DNA of 64,000 bases from Nocardia acididurans (GTDB taxonomy: Bacteria > Actinomycetota > Actinomycetes > Mycobacteriales > Mycobacteriaceae): assembly GCF_016741815.1 (NCBI RefSeq), contig NZ_JAERRJ010000009.1, forward strand, positions 310,001-374,000. Reading direction: 5' to 3'. The notes below the pieces were generated by a model. That model worked only from the letters and a program-made list of their open reading frames with translations. It did not search any database and had not been told where the DNA came from. Below are positions 42,234 to 49,843 of this stretch, one piece after another. Position 1 is the stretch's first letter; each line of letters begins with the position of its first letter. A program made the translations under genes and the position numbers.

Positions 42234-43850
42234 TCAGGCTCCGCGCAACGCCTTCTTGTCGATCTTGCCGACCGCGGTGATCGGCAGGCTGTCGGCCTGA
42301 CGCAGCACATCGGGCAGCTTGTAGGTGGCCAGGCCGCGGTCGGTGAGGAACGTCTTGATCTGCGCCAGTGTGGGCATGTCACCCTCGACCACCAGTACGG
42401 CGCAAGCCTTTTCGCCGAGCGCGGCATCGGGCAGGCCCACGGCGGCGGCGTGCCGGACGCCCGGGTAGGCGAGCAGGTGCTCCTCGAGCTCGTCGCAGGA
42501 GATGTTCTCGCCGCCGCGGTTGATCACATCCTTGATGCGACCGGACACCACCAGGTGACCCGACGGCAGCCGGCGCACCAGATCGCCGCTGCGGTAGTAG
42601 CCGTCCGGGGTGAAGGCGCGCGAATTGTGTTCCGGCGCACGGTAGTAGCCGCGCAGCGTGTACGGGCCGCGGGTGAGCAGCTCGCCCTCCTCGCCGTCGG
42701 CCACGTCGTTGCCGTCGCCGTCCACGACCCGGACCTCGTCGGCCGGGGAGAGCGGGCGGCCCTGCGTGGTGGTGATCAGCTCGTCGGAGTCGTCGAGGCG
42801 GGTGTAGTTGAGCAGGCCCTCCGCCATGCCGAACACCTGCTGCAGTTTCGCGCCCAGCGCCGGGGTCACCTCGACCGCGTTCACCTCGGCCAGGCGCGCG
42901 CCGCCGACCTGGAGCAGCCGCAGCGTGGACAGGTCGGCCTCCTCCCATTCGGTTGCGGCGCACCAGAGCTGGGCCAGCGGCGGCACCAGCGCGGTGACGG
43001 TCACGCCGTACTTCTCGATGGCCGCGAAGGCGTTCTCCGGGCTCGGGTCGAGGGTGAAGGTGACCGCGCCGCCGGTGGCCACCGTGCCGAGGATGCCGGG
43101 GCAGGCGAGCGGGAAGTTGTGTGCGGCGGGCAGTGTCGCGAGATACACGTCGCGCGGGCCGAGCCCGCACACCTCGGCGCTGGCCTTCGCGTTGTAGGCG
43201 TAGTCGTTGTGCGTGCGCGCGATGAGCTTCGGCAGCCCCGTGGTGCCGCCGGACACCAGCATGAGCGCGATATCGTTCGCGTCCACCTCGGGCAGCGAAT
43301 CGCCCTCGGCGGCCACGGAATTCAGATCTGTGAACGCACCGGGATCGCCCAGCACCAGCACATGCTCCAGGGTGGGCACGGCGGCGGCGACCTCACCGGC
43401 CAGCGCACGGTAGTCGAAATCGCCCAGCCGGTCCGCGATCAGATAGGCGACGGCGCCGGAAAGCCTTGTCAGATGCTCGATCTCGGCTCGCCGATGCGCG
43501 GGCAGCGTGAGCACCGGAATGATTCCGGCGCGCAGCAGCCCGAACAGCACCCGCAGGAACTCCGGCACATTGGGCAGCTGCACCACCACGCGGTCGCCCG
43601 GCGTCAGCCCGAGCGCCAGGAAGCCGTGCGCGGTGCGATCGGCGGCGGCGTCGAGTTCGGCGTAGGTGAGGCTGCCGTCGGCGGTGACCAGTGCGGTGGC
43701 CTCGGGCCACTGCCGGGCGGCGGTCCGCAGCAGTTCGCCGAGCGGTGCTCCGGCCCAGTACCCGGCCGCGCGGTACTGCTCGGCCAGATCGGCGGGGAAG
43801 GGTACGAAGCCGTCGCGGTGGTCCTGGGCGGCAGTGGTCGGGGAAGTCAC
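42234..43850 (-). CDS. mbtA: Salicylate (aryl) AMP ligase, MbtA/DhbE type
   Basis: Activates salicylate as the adenylate and loads it on an aryl carrier for nocobactin/mycobactin-like assembly. 538 residues from GTG 43850. Adenylation motifs: LMLVSGGTTGLPKLIARTHN (A3), GYYRSGDLVRR (A7), GRIKDVINRGGENISCDELE (A8) and LPITAVGKIDKKAL (A10). The acid-pocket stretch AHNFPLACPGILG has Ala-Cys where 2,3-dihydroxybenzoate enzymes such as DhbE have Ser-Ser, which favours salicylate and fits the nearby MbtI. A strong iron box lies 45-63 nt upstream. Confidence 0.88.
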   Translation of the reverse strand: MTSPTTAAQDHRDGFVPFPADLAEQYRAAGYWAGAPLGELLRTAARQWPEATALVTADGSLTYAELDAAADRTAHGFLALGLTPGDRVVVQLPNVPEFLRVLFGLLRAGIIPVLTLPAHRRAEIEHLTRLSGAVAYLIADRLGDFDYRALAGEVAAAVPTLEHVLVLGDPGAFTDLNSVAAEGDSLPEVDANDIALMLVSGGTTGLPKLIARTHNDYAYNAKASAEVCGLGPRDVYLATLPAAHNFPLACPGILGTVATGGAVTFTLDPSPENAFAAIEKYGVTVTALVPPLAQLWCAATEWEEADLSTLRLLQVGGARLAEVNAVEVTPALGAKLQQVFGMAEGLLNYTRLDDSDELITTTQGRPLSPADEVRVVDGDGNDVADGEEGELLTRGPYTLRGYYRAPEHNSRAFTPDGYYRSGDLVRRLPSGHLVVSGRIKDVINRGGENISCDELEEHLLAYPGVRHAAAVGLPDAALGEKACAVLVVEGDMPTLAQIKTFLTDRGLATYKLPDVLRQADSLPITAVGKIDKKALRGA

Positions 43851-43894
43851 GTCTGGCCTCACGCTTCGAGCAGGTTGATGAACGGTCCTGCTGA

Positions 43895-43913
43895 ATAGGT
43901 TAGGCAACCCTAT
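43895..43913. promoter_or_regulatory. Iron box of the AMP ligase gene
   Basis: ATAGGTTAGGCAACCCTAT, an excellent match to TTAGGTTAGGCTAACCTAA, upstream of the ligase start at 43850. Confidence 0.85.
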
Positions 43914-43945
43914 CCCATGGCGACAGTCCGCCCCGGAAAAACGCG

Positions 43946-43977
43946 ACGGCCCCGCACCCTGACCGGTGCGGGGCCGT
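43946..43977 (-). terminator. Terminator of the DUF5993-dsbB operon
   Basis: 13-bp stem ACGGCCCCGCACC / GGTGCGGGGCCGT, 6-nt loop, just beyond the dsbB stop. Confidence 0.85.
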
Positions 43978-43995
43978 GCCTGCGCGCGCGGACGG

Positions 43996-44655
43996 TCACT
44001 CGAGGACCGGGCAGTCGCCCTTCAGGATCCCCAGATCGTGGAACAGCTGATAGCAGGACGGATTGTCCGGCAGGTACCAGTGCAGGCCCGCCAGGCAGAA
44101 CACCGCCACCAGATTGATCACGATGACGATCCCGGCGAACCACAGCGCCAGCCTGCCGATCAGCTCGTGCAGCCCGCCGGTCGGAATCCGGGTGGCCGCC
44201 GTCTCGGCGGAGAAGGCCAGCACCACGCCGATGGTGGCGATCGCCGCGACGAACAGGATCCACGCCCACACGTACAGGTGCAGGCCGAGCACCGCGCCGC
44301 CGTAGCCCTTGTCGCCGGGCAGGATGTGCAGCATGGTCTGCCGCCAGGAGGCGAAGCCGCCGCCGAAGCAGGCCACGATGCACAGGCCCCAGCCGGTCAT
44401 GTAGTCGCGGCGGGAGATGGTGCCCGCCATGCCTTTTCGCACGATGAACGCGCCGCCGAGGACGGCCAGGGTCATGAAGTTGCGCTGCACCATGCACAGC
44501 GGGCACGGGTAGTCCCAGGTGCCGAACTGCACGGCCAGGCCGCCGCAGACGACGCCGGTCCAGCCGACCACGAAGATGACGGCCAGCCAGTACTGCACCT
44601 GTCCGAGGGCGCCGGTGCGCGGTGCGGTCGCGGTGTCGTTCGTCGCGGCGGTCAC
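43996..44655 (-). CDS. Disulfide bond formation protein B family
   Basis: Membrane protein that would reoxidise a DsbA-like thiol oxidase by passing electrons to quinone. 219 residues from GTG 44655; at least five hydrophobic segments. The CPLC active site is in WDYPCPLCMVQRNFM (DsbB C-x-x-C plus QR). A second Cys pair, likely the periplasmic partner, is in DNPSCYQLFHDLGILKGDCP. The start overlaps the stop of the DUF5993 ORF, so the pair is coupled. Longer start options upstream overlap that ORF and are rejected. Confidence 0.88.
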   Translation of the reverse strand: MTAATNDTATAPRTGALGQVQYWLAVIFVVGWTGVVCGGLAVQFGTWDYPCPLCMVQRNFMTLAVLGGAFIVRKGMAGTISRRDYMTGWGLCIVACFGGGFASWRQTMLHILPGDKGYGGAVLGLHLYVWAWILFVAAIATIGVVLAFSAETAATRIPTGGLHELIGRLALWFAGIVIVINLVAVFCLAGLHWYLPDNPSCYQLFHDLGILKGDCPVLE

Positions 44656-44816
44656 CAGGTGAGTCCCAGTCCGAGGCCGCTGGTGATGTGATGCCGCAGC
44701 AGCAGGCCGGTCAGGATCAGCACGACCCACCACGACGCCAGGACGACGCGGCGCGAACTTTGTCGGTAGATCAACACCAGAACCGCCAGCAAACCAGCCC
44801 AAATTATGGTGTCCAT
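44652..44816 (-). CDS. DUF5993 small membrane protein
   Basis: 54-residue ORF with two hydrophobic helices, starting MDTIIWAGLLAVLVLIYR and ending LRHHITSGLGLGLTW. The R-H-H and G-L-G-L ending matches the DUF5993 family, which typically sits directly before a DsbB-like gene. Its stop overlaps the dsbB GTG (GTGA). A TAGCGT hexamer 8 nt before the ATG suggests a nearly leaderless message. Probably an accessory subunit; mechanism unknown. Confidence 0.8.
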   Translation of the reverse strand: MDTIIWAGLLAVLVLIYRQSSRRVVLASWWVVLILTGLLLRHHITSGLGLGLTW

Positions 44817-44981
44817 GGTCGCGGACGCTACCGCTTGCGCAGGTCATAGCAAGTTAATGCACTGTGGACACGCCGTCGTCGGTGCCCGTAACGGTGATTG
44901 GCAATCTCTCGGCACGGGCGCGCGGGCGGTGTGGCGCACTCGGGTTCACGGCGAGACCGCCCGGTCCCGCTCCCGCGCCCC

Positions 44982-44987
44982 TAGACT
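44982..44987 (+). promoter_or_regulatory. -10 element of the SDR gene, leaderless layout
   Basis: TAGACT exactly 7 nt before the GTG at 44995. Confidence 0.6.
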
Positions 44988-44994
44988 CGGTCGG

Positions 44995-45876
44995 GTGAGT
45001 GGTTGGGACATCTCCGACATCCCGGATCAGAGCGGGCGGACGTTCATCGTCACCGGCGCCAACAGCGGACTGGGCGCGGTCACCGCCCGGGCGCTCGCGG
45101 GGGCGGGCGCGCAGGTGATCATGGCCTGCCGCAACGAGTTGAAGGGCCGATCCGTCGCGAGCGAGATCGGCGCGGGCGTCGCGGTGCGCCGCCTCGACCT
45201 CGCCGACCTGTCCTCGGTGCGCGAATTCGCCGACGGCGTCGACGCGGCCGATGTGCTGATCAACAATGCCGGCATCATGGCCGTGCCGCAGGGTCGCACC
45301 GCCGACGGCTTCGAAATGCAGGTCGGCACAAACCATCTCGGCCACTTCGCACTGACCGGGCTGCTGCTCGACAAGATCCGCGACCGCGTGGTCACGGTGT
45401 CCAGTGGCGCGCACGCCATGGGCCGCATCGACCTCGAGGACCTGAACTGGGAGCGGCGCGCCTATCAGCGCTGGGCCGCCTACGGGCAGTCGAAGCTGGC
45501 CAACCTCATGTTCGCCTACGAATTGCAACGCCGGCTCACCGCGGCGGGCTCCGCCAAGCTGTCCGTCGCCGCGCACCCCGGCTACGCCGCCACCGAATTG
45601 CAGTCGCACACCGAGTCCATCCAGGACCGGTTCATGGCCATCGGCAACAAGCTGTTCGCGCAGAGCGCCGAAATGGGCGCGCTGCCAACACTGTTCGCCG
45701 CCACCACCGAGGTGGAACCGGGAACCTACTACGGCCCCACCGGATTCCGCGGCCTGCGCGGCCACCCGGGCCGCAGCGGTTCCACCGCCGCCTCCCGGGA
45801 CGAGATGACGGCGCGGCGGCTGTGGGAGCTGTCCGAACAGCTCACCAAGGTCAACTACCCTTTCCTGCGGAAGTAG
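44995..45876 (+). CDS. SDR family oxidoreductase (paralogue 2)
   Basis: 293-residue NAD(P)-dependent short-chain dehydrogenase: TGANSGLGAVTARAL cofactor loop, NNAGIMAVPQGRTADGFE, catalytic YGQSKLA. Aligns along its full length with the SDR at 41308-42183, including WERRAY and AAHPGYAATE, so the two arose by duplication. GTG start with TAGACT 7 nt upstream. Substrate unknown. Confidence 0.9.
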   Translation: MSGWDISDIPDQSGRTFIVTGANSGLGAVTARALAGAGAQVIMACRNELKGRSVASEIGAGVAVRRLDLADLSSVREFADGVDAADVLINNAGIMAVPQGRTADGFEMQVGTNHLGHFALTGLLLDKIRDRVVTVSSGAHAMGRIDLEDLNWERRAYQRWAAYGQSKLANLMFAYELQRRLTAAGSAKLSVAAHPGYAATELQSHTESIQDRFMAIGNKLFAQSAEMGALPTLFAATTEVEPGTYYGPTGFRGLRGHPGRSGSTAASRDEMTARRLWELSEQLTKVNYPFLRK

Positions 45877-45937
45877 CCTGGAATTCGCTGAAATGTAACG
45901 GATTTACGCGTGCGAGAAAGCCAATACGCTGGGACGC

Positions 45938-46300
45938 ATGAGCATTCCGCATGACCGCCGCGAGCAGCTGGAGAAGATCCAGCAGGGCCTGCTGCAGGGG
46001 GAACAGATCCTGGCGGTCTACGACGCCATCGGCGTGGGCACCGGATTCCTCGGGCTCACCGACCGTCGCGTCATCATCCAGGACAATTCCTTCGTCGGTA
46101 AGAAAGTCGCCATCACCAGCGTCCCCTATTCGCGGATCAGCAGTGTGAGCGTCATCTCCAACAAATCCTTCGCGGGCGCCTTCTTCTCCTCCGGGCATAT
46201 CGCGATCAGCACCGGCCACCACACCTACGAGGTCGAATTCCGCGGCGATCAGAAGGCTCGCCACGTGCACGACGTGATCCTGCACTACATCGCCAGGTAG
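45938..46300 (+). CDS. PH-like domain protein
   Basis: 120 residues. A short N-terminal helix (DRREQLEKIQQGLLQGEQI) precedes a bacterial PH-type beta barrel: VGTGFLGLTDRRVIIQD, VPYSRISSVSVISN, GHIAISTGHHTYEVEF and a final helix ARHVHDVILHYIAR. No membrane segment. Function unknown. Shape and motif order match stand-alone bacterial PH/YokE-like domains. Confidence 0.75.
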   Translation: MSIPHDRREQLEKIQQGLLQGEQILAVYDAIGVGTGFLGLTDRRVIIQDNSFVGKKVAITSVPYSRISSVSVISNKSFAGAFFSSGHIAISTGHHTYEVEFRGDQKARHVHDVILHYIAR

Positions 46301-46344
46301 TTGCCGCAGTGTCGCACGCCACACTCTTGTTCTGTCATTTCTGG

Positions 46345-46350
46345 TACAGT
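46345..46350 (+). promoter_or_regulatory. -10 element of the DAHP synthase leader
   Basis: TACAGT exactly 7 nt before the leader-peptide ATG at 46358. Confidence 0.55.
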
Positions 46351-46357
46351 CCCCGGC

Positions 46358-46426
46358 ATGCAGCGCGTGTATTTCTGGTTTAGCCAGCCGGCCCCGGGTG
46401 GGCCTGGCGGCGTGAACCTGCGCTGA
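46358..46426 (+). CDS. Aromatic leader peptide before DAHP synthase
   Basis: 22-codon ORF MQRVYFWFSQPAP... with Y-F-W-F in a row at residues 5-8, all products of the pathway the downstream gene opens. Classic attenuation leader: ribosome stalling on scarce Tyr, Phe or Trp codons would change folding of the 46438-46485 region. The -10 TACAGT lies 7 nt before the ATG, so the ORF is read from the 5' end. Confidence 0.8.
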   Translation: MQRVYFWFSQPAPGGPGGVNLR

Positions 46427-46437
46427 CCTCCCACCCC

Positions 46438-46485
46438 GAGCCGGAAGAACACAGACCGGCTCCCAAGGGTTTTCGAATTCTTCCG
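46438..46485 (+). promoter_or_regulatory. Mutually exclusive hairpins of the aro attenuator
   Basis: Stem A pairs GAGCCGG (46438-46444) with CCGGCTC (46456-46462). Stem B pairs CGGAAGAA (46442-46449) with TTCTTCCG (46478-46485). They share 46442-46444 and cannot coexist, as expected for an attenuator or RBS switch. Confidence 0.6.
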
Positions 46486-46518
46486 CGTGGGCCGGCCTGA
46501 GAAAAGGAACCCACGATC

Positions 46519-47604
46519 ATGACCCTCGCCGCCGATCTCGACAGGCATGCCGACCTCGACGACCAGCGCACGCTCAATGTGAGCCCGCTACGCTCGCCCG
46601 CCGATATCCGCGGCGTGCACCCCATCGACGACACCCTCGCCGATGTCGTGCGCGCCGGCCGCAAGGCCACCGTCGACGTGCTGAACGGCGACGACGACCG
46701 CCTGATGGTCATCGTCGGCCCGTGCTCGGTGCACGATCCCGAAGCCGCCATGGACTACGCCCGCCGCTTGGCGGCCAAGTCCGCCGAACTCTCCGACCGG
46801 CTGCACGTCGTCATGCGCGTCTACTTCGAGAAGCCGCGCACCACGCTGGGCTGGAAGGGTCTGATCAACGACCCGCACCTGGACGGCTCCTTCGACATCA
46901 ACACCGGCCTGGACCTGGGCCGCCGGCTGCTCGTCGACATCACCGGCCTGGGTCTGCCGGTGGCCTGTGAGTTCCTCGATCCCATTACGCCGCAGTACAT
47001 CTCGGATCTGGTGTCGTACGGCGCCATCGGCGCGCGCACCGCCGCCAGCCAGGTGCACCGGCAGCTGTCGAGCGCGCTGTCCATGCCGGTCGGCATCAAG
47101 AACGGCACCGACGGCGACGTGCAGGTCGCGGTGGACGGCGTGCGCGCCGCGGCCGCCAGCCACGTGTTCCCCGGCACCGACCTCGACGGTCGCTCCGCGC
47201 TCATCCGCACCGCCGGCAACCCGGACTGCCACGTCATCCTGCGCGGCGGCAGCAACGGCACCAACTACGACGCCGCCTCCTGCGCGGAAGCCCTGCTCCG
47301 CCTGGAGAAGTCGTCGCTGGCGCAGCGCCTCGTGGTGGACGCCTCACACGGCAACAGCAACAAGGACCACAACAAGCAGGTCGACGTGGTCACCGATATC
47401 GCCGAGCGCATCGCCGCCGGCGAGCGCACCGTCGTCGGCCTCATGATGGAGAGCTTCCTCGTCGCGGGCCGCCAGGACCTCACCCTGGGCAAGTCCGAGG
47501 ACCTCACCTACGGCCAGTCCATCACCGACGCCTGCCTCGACTGGGAGGTCACCGCCGCCCAGCTCGACCGCCTCGCCGACGCCGTCACCGCCCGTCGCGG
47601 CTAG
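46519..47604 (+). CDS. aroF: 3-deoxy-7-phosphoheptulonate synthase, type I
   Basis: First committed step of the shikimate pathway: condenses phosphoenolpyruvate with erythrose-4-phosphate. 361 residues of the type I (AroFGH) family, unlike the type II enzyme of M. tuberculosis. Motifs: LMVIVGPCSVHDPEAAMDYA, KPRTTLGWKGLINDP, GARTAASQVHRQLSSALSMP (R-T-x-S-Q-x-H-R) and VVDASHGNSNKDH. The aromatic leader peptide upstream gives the likely control. The stop codon shares CTAG with the stop of the convergent methyltransferase gene. Confidence 0.94.
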   Translation: MTLAADLDRHADLDDQRTLNVSPLRSPADIRGVHPIDDTLADVVRAGRKATVDVLNGDDDRLMVIVGPCSVHDPEAAMDYARRLAAKSAELSDRLHVVMRVYFEKPRTTLGWKGLINDPHLDGSFDINTGLDLGRRLLVDITGLGLPVACEFLDPITPQYISDLVSYGAIGARTAASQVHRQLSSALSMPVGIKNGTDGDVQVAVDGVRAAAASHVFPGTDLDGRSALIRTAGNPDCHVILRGGSNGTNYDAASCAEALLRLEKSSLAQRLVVDASHGNSNKDHNKQVDVVTDIAERIAAGERTVVGLMMESFLVAGRQDLTLGKSEDLTYGQSITDACLDWEVTAAQLDRLADAVTARRG

Positions 47605-48119
47605 GTCGCGACCACACAGAGCAGGTCGCCCGAGGACACGGTCCGGGTCGTGAAACCCGCCTCCGTCAAGTAACCGATCAGCTTGGCGGAGGCGGGTTTC
47701 GGGCTTTCCGAGGGACCGTCGGGGTCGCCGTAGCCGTAGACCAGATACAGCGAGCCGTCCGGCGCGAGCAACTCCCGGACGACGGCCAGCGCCGCGGTGG
47801 GGCGGGCCGTCCAGAAGAGATTCACATTGACGGCCAGGATCTTGGTGAAACCGCCCGGCCCGAGCTTCCCCGGGAGGGCATCGTCCAGGGCCGCCGTCAG
47901 CAACCGGACACGCCCCGAATCGACCAGGGCCGCATGCTTTTTCGCCGATCGCGTGACGGCGGTCTCGGACTTGTCGACGGCCACCACCTCGCCGGACTTC
48001 AGCCTGGCCGCCAGATACGCGACCGAGGGGCTCGAACCGGCCCCGATCTCCAGGACGCGATCGTCCGGGCCGACCCGCATGGTGTCGGCGATCCACTCGA
48101 ATCTGTTGTCGCTCGCCAT
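47601..48119 (-). CDS. Class I SAM-dependent methyltransferase
   Basis: 172-residue methyltransferase with Rossmann motif I VLEIGAGSSPSVAYLAARL near residue 23, acidic motif II VVAVDKSE, and ILAVNVNLFWTARP as post-I/IV. Substrate unknown. ATG at 48119 has AGGAG about 8 nt upstream and follows the acetyltransferase stop by 11 nt, so the two form an operon. The stop overlaps the aroF stop in CTAG. Confidence 0.85.
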   Translation of the reverse strand: MASDNRFEWIADTMRVGPDDRVLEIGAGSSPSVAYLAARLKSGEVVAVDKSETAVTRSAKKHAALVDSGRVRLLTAALDDALPGKLGPGGFTKILAVNVNLFWTARPTAALAVVRELLAPDGSLYLVYGYGDPDGPSESPKPASAKLIGYLTEAGFTTRTVSSGDLLCVVAT

Positions 48120-48130
48120 GATCGGTGCTC

Positions 48131-48715
48131 CTAGACGTCGTCGGGCCAGTCCCGGGCCGGAGTGGAGGGATCGGTGGCCAGGCGGCCCGCGATCCAGATG
48201 TCGCGGCGCACACCGCGCTGCAGGCCGCCGCCGCGTAGCAGGCCCTCGTAGCGGAAGCCGGCGCGGCGCGCCACCGCCGCCGAGGCGTGATTGCCGGTGA
48301 AGGCCCGCCATTCGATGCGCTGGAATCCGAACAGGGCCGGATCGAAACCGGCGGTGCAGACCAACTCGACCGCCCGGGTCATGAGGCCGCGGCCGCGCAC
48401 CGCGCTCGAGAGCCAGAAGCCGATCTCGGCGGCATCGCTGTCACGGTGGACGTCGGGGGTGCCCAGGCCGATCATGCCGACCACCGGGCCGTCCGCCGCC
48501 GGGCGCAGCGCCCAGGTGGGGCGGCGGCTCGCCCAGCCCGGGGTGACGATGTCGTAGACGAACTTCTCGGCGTCGGCGCGGCGGTAGGGGACCGGCATGG
48601 TGGTCCATTCGCCGAGTGAGGGCTCCTGGCAGCGGGCGGTGATGGCGTCGATATCGGGCGCCGCGGGCGGCGACAACCACAGCGTTCCGTCGGTCAGGGT
48701 CTGCGCGTCCTCCAT
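48131..48715 (-). CDS. GNAT family N-acetyltransferase (RimJ-like)
   Basis: 194 residues; acetyl-CoA fold with EIGFWLSSAVRGRGLMTRAV (motif A: R-G-x-G-L), RIEWRAFTGNHASAAVARRA (N-x-x-S) and GFRYEGLLRG, the RimJ/RimL pattern. Substrate may be a protein N-terminus or small amine; not determinable. First gene of a pair with the methyltransferase. Confidence 0.85.
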   Translation of the reverse strand: MEDAQTLTDGTLWLSPPAAPDIDAITARCQEPSLGEWTTMPVPYRRADAEKFVYDIVTPGWASRRPTWALRPAADGPVVGMIGLGTPDVHRDSDAAEIGFWLSSAVRGRGLMTRAVELVCTAGFDPALFGFQRIEWRAFTGNHASAAVARRAGFRYEGLLRGGGLQRGVRRDIWIAGRLATDPSTPARDWPDDV

Positions 48716-48844
48716 CGAGTCATGCTGACATGGAATCGCCGGTGGGCGCATGAGGTTTCCCGGCGCGGGCGCCTCCGGATCCGCGGTGCGGCGACGGCGA
48801 CCGGAGGTTCCGGGACCGGTGACGGTCGTCCGGGACACTGGCCG

Positions 48845-48850
48845 TAGGAT
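48845..48850 (+). promoter_or_regulatory. -10 element of the sigma factor gene, leaderless layout
   Basis: TAGGAT, 7 nt before the ATG at 48858. Confidence 0.5.
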
Positions 48851-48857
48851 CGATGCG

Positions 48858-49811
48858 ATGGTTGCCGCTCTTCTCGCCGACTTGTTCGAATCCCATCGGC
48901 CGCATCTGCTCTCGGTGGGCTATCGGCTGACGGGCAGCGTCACCGACGCCGAGGACGCGGTGCAGGAGAGCTGGTTACGCCTCGCCGTCGCCCGCCAGCA
49001 CGAGATCGAGGATCTGCGCGCCTGGCTCACCACCGTCGTCAGCCACATCTGCCTGGACCGGCTGCGCAGCGCCACCGCCCGCCGCGAACGCTATGTGGGG
49101 CAATGGCTTCCGGAACCCGTCGTCACCTCGGCGCTGCCCTCCAGCACCCCCGATCCACTGGCCGCCGTCGTCCGCAGGCAGGACGCCCGCCTGGCCGCCC
49201 TGGTCGTGCTGGACACCCTGACCCCGCCGCAGCGGATCGCCTTCGTCCTGCACGACGGATTCGCGGTGCCGTTCGAGGAGATAGGCGGCATCCTCGGCGT
49301 AACCGCCGACGCCGCACGCCAATTGGCGGTGCGGGCACGCAAAGCCGCTGCGCGCGCACCGGAACCGGTGACCGACGACGAGCACAATGCCGCCGTGCAA
49401 CTGCTGATCGAAGCCCTCTACAAGGGTGATGTGGATGCCGTTGTGGCAGCACTGCATCCGGAGGTGCGCACCATCGGCGACGCGGGCGGCACCACCGCCA
49501 CCGCCATCAATGTGGTCGAGGGCGTGGAGAAGAACGCCCGCCTGTGGCTGGGCCTCAAACGCAAATACGGCCTCGACGACGTCACCGCCATCGGCCCCGG
49601 CGAATTCGAACTCGTCCTCGTCAACGGCCAGCTCGGCCTGCTCGTCCACGAACGCGCCCCGCGCGACGGCTACCCGGGCTCACCGCTGCGCGTCTACGCC
49701 TTCACCGTCCGTGACGGCCAGGTCTGGAGCATCTACGACCTGGTCAACCCCGCCAAGCTCACCGGCATCCGGCTGCCCGCCGACCGCCCGGACGCCTTCG
49801 GCTCGCACTGA
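48858..49811 (+). CDS. sigJ: ECF41-type RNA polymerase sigma factor
   Basis: 317-residue extracytoplasmic-function sigma factor of the SigJ/ECF41 group: region 2 (LFESHRPHLLSVGYRLTGS, DAEDAVQESWLRL), the inter-domain WLPEP motif (VGQWLPEPVV), region 4 (LTPPQRIAFVLHDGF, FEEIGGILGVTADAARQL) and a C-terminal SnoaL-like extension that modulates activity in this class. The extension ends with the family NPxKL motif (VNPAKLTG); the usual D-G-G-G-K motif reads DAGGT here. No anti-sigma gene is adjacent, as expected for ECF41. Confidence 0.88.
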   Translation: MVAALLADLFESHRPHLLSVGYRLTGSVTDAEDAVQESWLRLAVARQHEIEDLRAWLTTVVSHICLDRLRSATARRERYVGQWLPEPVVTSALPSSTPDPLAAVVRRQDARLAALVVLDTLTPPQRIAFVLHDGFAVPFEEIGGILGVTADAARQLAVRARKAAARAPEPVTDDEHNAAVQLLIEALYKGDVDAVVAALHPEVRTIGDAGGTTATAINVVEGVEKNARLWLGLKRKYGLDDVTAIGPGEFELVLVNGQLGLLVHERAPRDGYPGSPLRVYAFTVRDGQVWSIYDLVNPAKLTGIRLPADRPDAFGSH

Positions 49812-49843
49812 AACCATTTCCGCTGGTGGACTATCCTCCGGAC

